Part shown: positions 31,091 to 35,360 of the stretch, in pieces
How positions within the stretch are numbered: the first letter of the stretch is position 1
Layout: each line of letters opens with the position of its first letter
Assembly: GCF_013179285.1 (NCBI RefSeq)
Contig: NZ_WVNW01000012.1
Location: forward strand, 1-35,360
Direction: 5' to 3'
DNA length: 35,360 nucleotides
DNA from: Roseobacter sp. HKCCD6576-2
GTDB taxonomy: Bacteria > Pseudomonadota > Alphaproteobacteria > Rhodobacterales > Rhodobacteraceae
Notes under the pieces: generated by a model
Told to the model about the DNA's origin: nothing
Database searches by the model: none
What the model saw: the letters and a program-made list of their open reading frames with translations, nothing else
Translations under genes and position numbers: made by a program

Positions 31091-32098
31091 TCAGGACCCC
31101 GGAAGCAGGTTCTCCGGAATGCTGATGCCCACCTCTTCATAGTAGCGAGCGGCGCCAGGATGCAGGGGCGCGGCAAGCGACATGAACGCGTTGTCGATGG
31201 TCAGGGGCGTAAGCCCCGGGCTGACCGAGTGGGCGTCATCGAGGTTCTCAAACATCGCCTTGGTCAGATCATAGGCGGTCTGTTCATCCATGTCCTGGTG
31301 CACGCTGACGAACATGACGAAGGCGGATGCCAGAATGTCCTCGTCGTTGTTGGCCTGGTTAGCATATGTGCCCGCCGGAAGGACATCGGCCGCATAGCCA
31401 GGGGTCTGCAGATAGGCATCCCAGGCCGGCGTCCCGAGGATCTCTTCCGGAACACCGAGCAGGCGGAACTGTGTGGCTGAGCCAAGCTGATCTATCGCGG
31501 CGGACCCGATGGTCCCCGACCGCAGGAAGGCATCGAACTTGCCATCCTCGAACGCCTGGTTCGCCGCGCTCCAGGCCAGCCGGATCGCCTCATAGTCCTC
31601 ATTCGCCTTCATGCCGGTGATCGTTTCGATGAGGGCCACGGTCTGGGCCGAAAACGACCCGGCCGGAGGACCCACGAACACGCGCTTGCCACGCAGGTCG
31701 TCCCAGGTCTCGATCTCGCTGTCCGCATAGGTGATCGCGTGAACGTGCCCGCCGAGGAACGAGAACAAGGATCTGACATTTGCCGAGGCATCGATGGCTT
31801 CCTGGCCGAGATCGGCATAGGGCACTTTGCCGGCTTGCATGCGGGAGAAGGCCCCCGCCGGCGTGCTGGCAAGATCAATCGCGCCTGTTGCGACCTTAAG
31901 CACCGAGCGCGTCAGCGTTTGGTCGATGTTGACGCGGATTTCGTGGTCATCGGCGGCGTATTTCGAGAGGAGCTGCGGCACAAGCGCGCTTAGCCCCGCA
32001 GCAGACCCTCCTTCGGCCCGGAGTGTTTCAGCAGTTGCGGGGGCCGCGAACGCCAGCGCGACGAGCCCCCCGGCGAGAGTCTTGCGCAGATGTTTCAT
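31091..32098 (-). CDS. TAXI family TRAP transporter solute-binding protein
   Basis: The 335-aa product has a signal peptide (MKHLRKTLAGGLVALAFAAP, cleavage near ATAETL) and the TAXI-family order: a glycine-rich start (RAEGGSAAGLSALVPQ), IDLASTPAGAF, LRGKRVFVGPPAGSFSAQTV, and a C-terminal LHPGAARYYEEVGISIPENL. The mature protein should bind the substrate in the periplasm and deliver it to the fused permease encoded next. The ATG at 32098 has GGGAGG about 5 nt upstream. It is the first gene of the catabolic operon and faces the LysR gene across a 107-nt gap. The substrate is unknown; TAXI proteins often bind glutamate-like or other organic acids. Confidence 0.92.
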   Translation of the reverse strand: MKHLRKTLAGGLVALAFAAPATAETLRAEGGSAAGLSALVPQLLSKYAADDHEIRVNIDQTLTRSVLKVATGAIDLASTPAGAFSRMQAGKVPYADLGQEAIDASANVRSLFSFLGGHVHAITYADSEIETWDDLRGKRVFVGPPAGSFSAQTVALIETITGMKANEDYEAIRLAWSAANQAFEDGKFDAFLRSGTIGSAAIDQLGSATQFRLLGVPEEILGTPAWDAYLQTPGYAADVLPAGTYANQANNDEDILASAFVMFVSVHQDMDEQTAYDLTKAMFENLDDAHSVSPGLTPLTIDNAFMSLAAPLHPGAARYYEEVGISIPENLLPGS

Positions 32099-32205
32099 GT
32101 GTTCCTCCCTTATCAGCGCCTTGATGGGCATAGTCACACACCACCGCGCCATGTGTAAAATCGATAAAGTGGACATTCCCATACGTTTCCGCATACCTTG
32201 GCGCC
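32099..32205. promoter_or_regulatory. Divergent promoter region between the TRAP operon and LysR gene
   Basis: This 107-nt gap serves both the catabolic operon and the LysR gene. LysR proteins usually bind T-N11-A palindromes here. A candidate is the imperfect repeat around ATACGTTTCCGCAT near 32182-32195, and an AT-rich stretch lies at about 32157-32168. The exact site cannot be fixed by eye. Confidence 0.45.
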
Positions 32206-33132
32206 ATGCTAAACCCCAAGCATCTCTATTGGCTGGCCGAGATCACGGACCTTGGCTCCATCAGCCAGGCAGCTCAGAAGCTGAACGTGACGCAGCCGAC
32301 CCTAAGCCGCGCGGTGCAGGTCATTGAGGATCAGGTCGGCAGCCCTGTCCTTGAGCGGGAGCGATACGGTGTCCGGCCGACACGAATTGGCCAGAGACTG
32401 GCAGAGACCGGCAGGGCCATTGCTGAGAGCCGGATGCAGGCAGAAAACGCAATCGACCTCTGGAGAGGCGGCCAGGATCGCGAGCTACGTTTAGGCGTAG
32501 GGCCGATGCTTGCGGCCTCAATAATGGGTGGGTTCTTTTCCGAACTGTTCGAAGATCGACCCAGATACGCCCTTCGTGTCGTCTCTGCGACCGCGTCGCG
32601 GCTGATCGAAAGGCTGAATGACGGCCATCTCGACGTCGTTCTGGCGCCAGAGCAGATCAATCTGTTCCAGGACGATCTCTTTCAGCACAAGTTGTTTGAG
32701 GACGATCTGGCCGTGTTTGCCGGACCATCGAATCCTCTAAGCGTTCGCTCTGACAGTATTTCTTTGTCACAGCTCGGAGAGCATCGGTGGATCGCGATTG
32801 GGGCGCTATCCGGGATCTTCGGATCGCAGACCGAAATCCTTGCCGGGCTCGGAACCGAGCGTGTGACCGCGTCCATTAGCTTTACCGGGGACATTGTCAT
32901 GGCAGCTGAAATCCTGAGGCGGACGGAAGCCCTCTGTATAATGCCAAGACGGCTCGCACGGCTGTCGGGGGTTCTGGCTGATGCAAATGAACTTAACCTG
33001 ACCGTAAATCTGCCCAGCCGCGACGTCGTGCTTTGGTGCCGCCGGATCGAACGGCATCGCCCGGACATCCTGGACTTCCAAGATAGGCTCGAGACGCACC
33101 TGGCAAGAGCAAGCGGTTTCTCGGGTCGATGA
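32206..33132 (+). CDS. LysR family transcriptional regulator
   Basis: The 308-aa product has an N-terminal winged helix-turn-helix (LYWLAEITDLGSISQAAQKL and NVTQPTLSRAVQVIEDQVGS, residues about 7-46), the LysR hallmark. A linker helix follows and a two-lobed substrate-binding domain from about residue 93 (LRLGVGPMLAASIMG, and later FTGDIVMAAEILRRTEALCI). It is divergent from the TAXI-TRAP operon and so is its probable regulator, responding to a substrate or pathway intermediate. Length is usual. The ATG at 32206 is the first available and no better start is seen. Confidence 0.92.
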   Translation: MLNPKHLYWLAEITDLGSISQAAQKLNVTQPTLSRAVQVIEDQVGSPVLERERYGVRPTRIGQRLAETGRAIAESRMQAENAIDLWRGGQDRELRLGVGPMLAASIMGGFFSELFEDRPRYALRVVSATASRLIERLNDGHLDVVLAPEQINLFQDDLFQHKLFEDDLAVFAGPSNPLSVRSDSISLSQLGEHRWIAIGALSGIFGSQTEILAGLGTERVTASISFTGDIVMAAEILRRTEALCIMPRRLARLSGVLADANELNLTVNLPSRDVVLWCRRIERHRPDILDFQDRLETHLARASGFSGR

Positions 33133-33296
33133 GATCACCTGATGTCCGGTCGAAGGCCCTTTTTTGTGTGCTTGAGCATTCTGGGCGCATTTGAGATTAT
33201 TTCTGCGGCTCGCATTTCGACTGCGGGTTCCCGTCCGTTGAAACGGGATAACTGGGCGCCACGCCAATTCCAAACTCGGCTGGCATCGCTGCGTGA

Positions 33297-33745
33297 TCTG
33301 CTTTCGGCTATGCCAACAACTATCTGATCGACACAAAAAGCTCGGTAATCATGGATGTTGAGGCAACACGAGCGATCCGCCAGGCCGAGGTTGGCGCCTC
33401 ACAAACCACGCTGGATAGGACAGAACAACGGTTTGGGATTAGACCGGATTGGCTGGCTGCAGACACGGCCTATGGTTCCGCCGCAAACCTCGCATGGCTG
33501 GTCAAAAAGCGCGCGATCATCCCCTTTATTTCAGTGATCGACAAATCCAATCGCAAGGACGGGACGTGGTCGCGAGCCGACTTCGAGTGGGACGAAGAGA
33601 ACGACCAGTACATTTGCCCGGAAGGGCATGCCTTGAAGCAGTTCCGGCGTAATTACTCCGACCCGAACAGGGGCCAAAACATCACGGGCACAAGGCGATA
33701 CCGCGCGTTGAAAGAGGTCTGCCAGGCCTGTCCGTCAAAACACCC
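33297..33745 (+). pseudogene. IS1182-family transposase internal fragment
   Basis: From about 33300 the frame reads AFGYANNYLIDTKSSVIMDV, EATRAIRQAEVGA, then the DDE-type stretch WLAADTAYGSAANLAWLVKK, FEWDEENDQYICPEGHALKQ and RRYRALKEVCQACPSK. This is the middle to C-terminal part of an IS1182-type transposase, with the Asp of ADTAYGS and the cysteine-rich CxxC segment. A TGA lies in frame at 33294, and the homology ends at about 33740, so both ends are lost. It joins directly to the luciferase-like gene fragment, in a different frame. Confidence 0.85.
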
Positions 33746-34318
33746 GATGGGACCATTGTCCGGGCTATTCCAGGCGCGGACACGCATGTTCCCGTCTGGA
33801 TCCTCGGTTCGAGCCTACATGGCGCGAAACTGGCGGCCTATCTGGGCCTGCCTTATGCGTTCGCGTCACATTTTGCACCGGACATGCTGGAACAGGCGCT
33901 GGCCGTCTATCGGGCCTCGTTTCAACCATCGGAACACCTTTCACGTCCCTATGTGATGGTGGCTGCGGGGGTTTGCGCAGCGGACACCGATGCGCAAGCA
34001 CACTATCTGCGGTCATCGCAAGTGCTGGCGTTTGCAAGACTGCGCATGGGAAATCCCGGTAAACTCCCTCATCCGATAGACAACGTTGCGTCCGAAATCC
34101 CGGCGGCGGTGCTTGCGCAGGTCAACCATGCCTTCTTCTGCTCGGCGACCGGGTCTGCGGCGACGGTCAAGCAACAGCTTGCCAGCTTTATCGACACATA
34201 TCAGCCTGACGAACTCATGGTGACAGGCATGATACACGATCATGCGGCACGGGTTCGCTCTTTCCAGATTGCTGCCGACGCCCTGATGGACTTGCGTGAG
34301 ATAACAAAGATCGCCTGA
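33737..34318 (+). pseudogene. Luciferase-like flavin monooxygenase, 5'-truncated
   Basis: The frame reads GTIVRAIPGADTHVPVWILG, SSLHGAKLAAYLGLPYAFAS, HFAPDMLEQALAVYRASFQP and later QLASFIDTYQPDELMVTGMI. This is the C-terminal 60 percent of a LLM-class (MsnO8-like) flavin-dependent oxidoreductase. The first 140 or so residues are absent, replaced by the IS1182 fragment. The internal ATG at 33884 could give a shorter product, but it would lack the flavin-binding N-terminal half. The gene is thus broken by element insertion or a deletion at about 33740. Confidence 0.85.
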
Positions 34319-34403
34319 TCGCGTCTTCGTCCCGCTCGGCTGATCCGCAGAGGTTCTGTACGGCATCACGATTGATGTCACGGACCGCGACACTCCCGAT
34401 TGG

Positions 34404-34423
34404 CAACAAATGTTGTTTTGTTG
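34404..34423. promoter_or_regulatory. CAACAAA/TTTGTTG inverted repeat before the antitoxin gene
   Basis: CAACAAA at 34404-34410 pairs exactly with TTTGTTG at 34417-34423, with a 6-nt spacer. It lies 24 nt before the likely ParD start and may be the operator through which the antitoxin represses its own operon. No T-run follows. Confidence 0.5.
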
Positions 34424-34447
34424 GGCTGGTTGAGCTATATGCAATTC

Positions 34448-34714
34448 ATGCCCAGACTCTCGATCGACATTACCCCGGAAGAGCATCAGATGCTCAAGGC
34501 CATCGCTGCCCTCAAAGGGCAGAGCATCAAGGAATTCGTTCTAAAGCGTACCCTTGGAGACGCACCCCCGCTCGACGAGATGAACGAGGAGGAGGCGTTC
34601 AGCGCCCTGTCCGAGTTCCTGAAGCCGCGGATCGACCAAGCTCGGCGTGGAGAGCTATCCACGAAGTCGGTCACTGACATCCATCGTGAGGCGCGCGCAC
34701 AGCTGGAACAGTAA
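34448..34714 (+). CDS. parD: ParD-like ribbon-helix-helix antitoxin
   Basis: The 88-aa product begins MPRLSIDITPEEHQMLKAIA, the ribbon-helix-helix start of ParD-type antitoxins, and continues ALKGQSIKEFVLKRTLGDAP, then a charged C-terminal helix (SVTDIHREARAQLEQ) that should bind the toxin. Starts at 34400 and 34439 are in frame, but only 34448 gives the typical N-terminus; no strong ribosome binding site is seen for any. It precedes a broken parE by 8 nt. Free antitoxin would have no local partner to neutralise. Confidence 0.82.
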   Translation: MPRLSIDITPEEHQMLKAIAALKGQSIKEFVLKRTLGDAPPLDEMNEEEAFSALSEFLKPRIDQARRGELSTKSVTDIHREARAQLEQ

Positions 34715-34722
34715 CGGTTCGG

Positions 34723-35022
34723 ATGACTAGCTACAAATTCACCCTCGCAGCGGAATAAGATCTGAGGGGCATCTGGCACTACAGCCACAAGACGTGGGGG
34801 ACCGACCAAGCTGAAAGGTATCTCGACCAGATCGAGACATGCTGCAAAGCGATCAGCGACGGGGGGACACGGTCGAAGTCCCACGATGCCTTGCCTGACG
34901 ATGTGCGAGTCCACCGTTGCGAGCATCACTACATCTTCTGGCTCACAGGGGATGTGCCAATCATCATCGCAGTCCTTCACGAACGTATGGACCTCTTAAA
35001 TCGGCTTAGGGACCGCCTGTGA
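34723..35022 (+). pseudogene. parE: ParE-like toxin gene with an in-frame stop
   Basis: From ATG 34723 the frame encodes MTSYKFTLAAE, then TAA at 34756-34758, then continues in the same frame as a typical ParE/RelE toxin: DLRGIWHYSHKTWGTDQAER, YLDQIETCCKAISDGGTRSK, VHRCEHHYIFWLTGDVPIII and AVLHERMDLLNRLRDRL, ending at 35022. Only one codon separates this from an intact 99-aa toxin. In relatives that codon is commonly Glu or a similar residue. The toxin is therefore likely inactivated by a single nonsense mutation. A sequencing error is the alternative. Confidence 0.85.
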
Positions 35023-35151
35023 TGCCGGACGACGTCACCCGAAGCTGGTTGGGCAACCCGTTCTCGGACCAGCAATTCTTGCCTTTCATGGCACGCAATC
35101 TGCAATCGCGGAAGCGCCATCACCTGCAGTATTCCTCTCGCCAGCACGATT

Positions 35152-35360
35152 TCAGAACATCACTTTGAGTCCTGCGCTTGCGCTGAGGGCGCTGGCATCC
35201 CCGGCGTTGCCGAGCCCGCTGGCATAGGAGGCTTCGCCAAAGAAGTCCACGCGATCGCTCCACGCATAGGTGCCGCCAATGCCGACCCCAAGCGCCCAGG
35301 CCTCATTCTCGCTCGTCAGCGACGCGCCGGCCACCTCCACCGTGCTACCCGCGCCGAAAT
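35152..35360 (-). CDS. Autotransporter or outer-membrane beta-barrel C-terminus (partial)
   Basis: The frame is open at the window edge, so only the last 69 codons are seen. It shows alternating strand residues (AWALGVGIGGTYAW, VDFFGEASYAS, SALSASAGLKVMF) and ends with a terminal Phe, the signature of a barrel that inserts through the BAM complex. The Gly/Ala-rich turn regions and ending suit an autotransporter beta-domain. The passenger domain would lie outside the window. Confidence 0.7.
   Translation of the reverse strand, partial: FGAGSTVEVAGASLTSENEAWALGVGIGGTYAWSDRVDFFGEASYASGLGNAGDASALSASAGLKVMF

Noticed and set aside
1-35360. CRISPR array, tRNA or rRNA genes
   Set aside because: No regularly spaced repeats, cloverleaf-type sequence or conserved rRNA segment was seen on either strand.

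Overview
The window looks like an accessory region, either a large plasmid or a chromosomal island, of an alphaproteobacterium, most likely a Rhodobacterales/Roseobacter-type organism. The clues are the TAXI-type TRAP transporter operon, the short H-NS-like and HU-like nucleoid proteins, the small plasmid-type proteins, and an alphaproteobacterial LexA box (GTTC-N7-GTTC). No rRNA, tRNA or CRISPR array was seen. The mosaic is marked by four transposase remnants (IS3, ISL3, IS110, IS1182 types), all broken, and by several truncated genes at their edges.

Left part (1-9643). A frameshifted IS3 orfA remnant is followed by a small membrane protein, an H-NS-family protein, and a trio linked to envelope or extracellular nucleic acids (SH3-domain protein, Excalibur lipoprotein, staphylococcal-nuclease-like enzyme). 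An HNH endonuclease comes next. A translationally coupled three-gene unit then follows: a 439-aa protein of unknown function, an Xre/MbcA-type antitoxin and a RES-domain toxin. It is headed by a perfect 17-bp inverted repeat. An OLD-family ATPase/TOPRIM nuclease gene follows and ends abruptly at the next cassette.

Central cassette (about 9650-16950). This is the most unusual part. A SARP-type regulator (winged helix + BTAD + TPR) sits between two minus-strand operons. One encodes a 94-aa protein, a 372-aa predicted outer-membrane beta-barrel with a calcium-binding-like loop, and 108-aa and 88-aa proteins. The other encodes a compact YcaO-like protein, an animal-type haem peroxidase and a 239-aa protein of unknown function, all with overlapping reading frames. 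Both operon promoters carry the same pair of TGTGA repeats in the same orientation, exactly 11 bp apart, which is the architecture expected for SARP operators. The cassette may therefore be a regulon in which a YcaO-like enzyme and a haem peroxidase make or modify something that is exported to or displayed at the outer membrane.

Middle accessory region (17263-24265). It holds a broken ATP-grasp-like fragment and a minus-strand run of BrnT toxin, BrnA antitoxin, a small zinc-finger-like protein, a DUF3892 protein and a 73-aa ORF. Small plasmid-type proteins, a DUF2493 protein and an HU protein follow. Then come a frameshifted DnaG zinc-domain fragment, an ISL3 remnant flanked by two truncated genes, a small repeat-containing protein under a LexA-box promoter, and an IS110 fragment.

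Catabolic operon (24338-33132). A divergent LysR regulator faces an operon for a TAXI-TRAP binding protein, a fused TRAP permease, a sulfatase-family hydrolase, an aldehyde dehydrogenase and a thiamine-pyrophosphate decarboxylase-like enzyme. Together they suggest uptake of an organic acid ester, hydrolysis, decarboxylation of a 2-oxo acid and oxidation of the aldehyde.

Right edge (33297-35360). An IS1182 fragment is fused to the 3' part of a luciferase-like monooxygenase gene. It is followed by a ParD antitoxin with a ParE toxin gene interrupted by an in-frame stop, and by the C-terminus of an outer-membrane beta-barrel/autotransporter.
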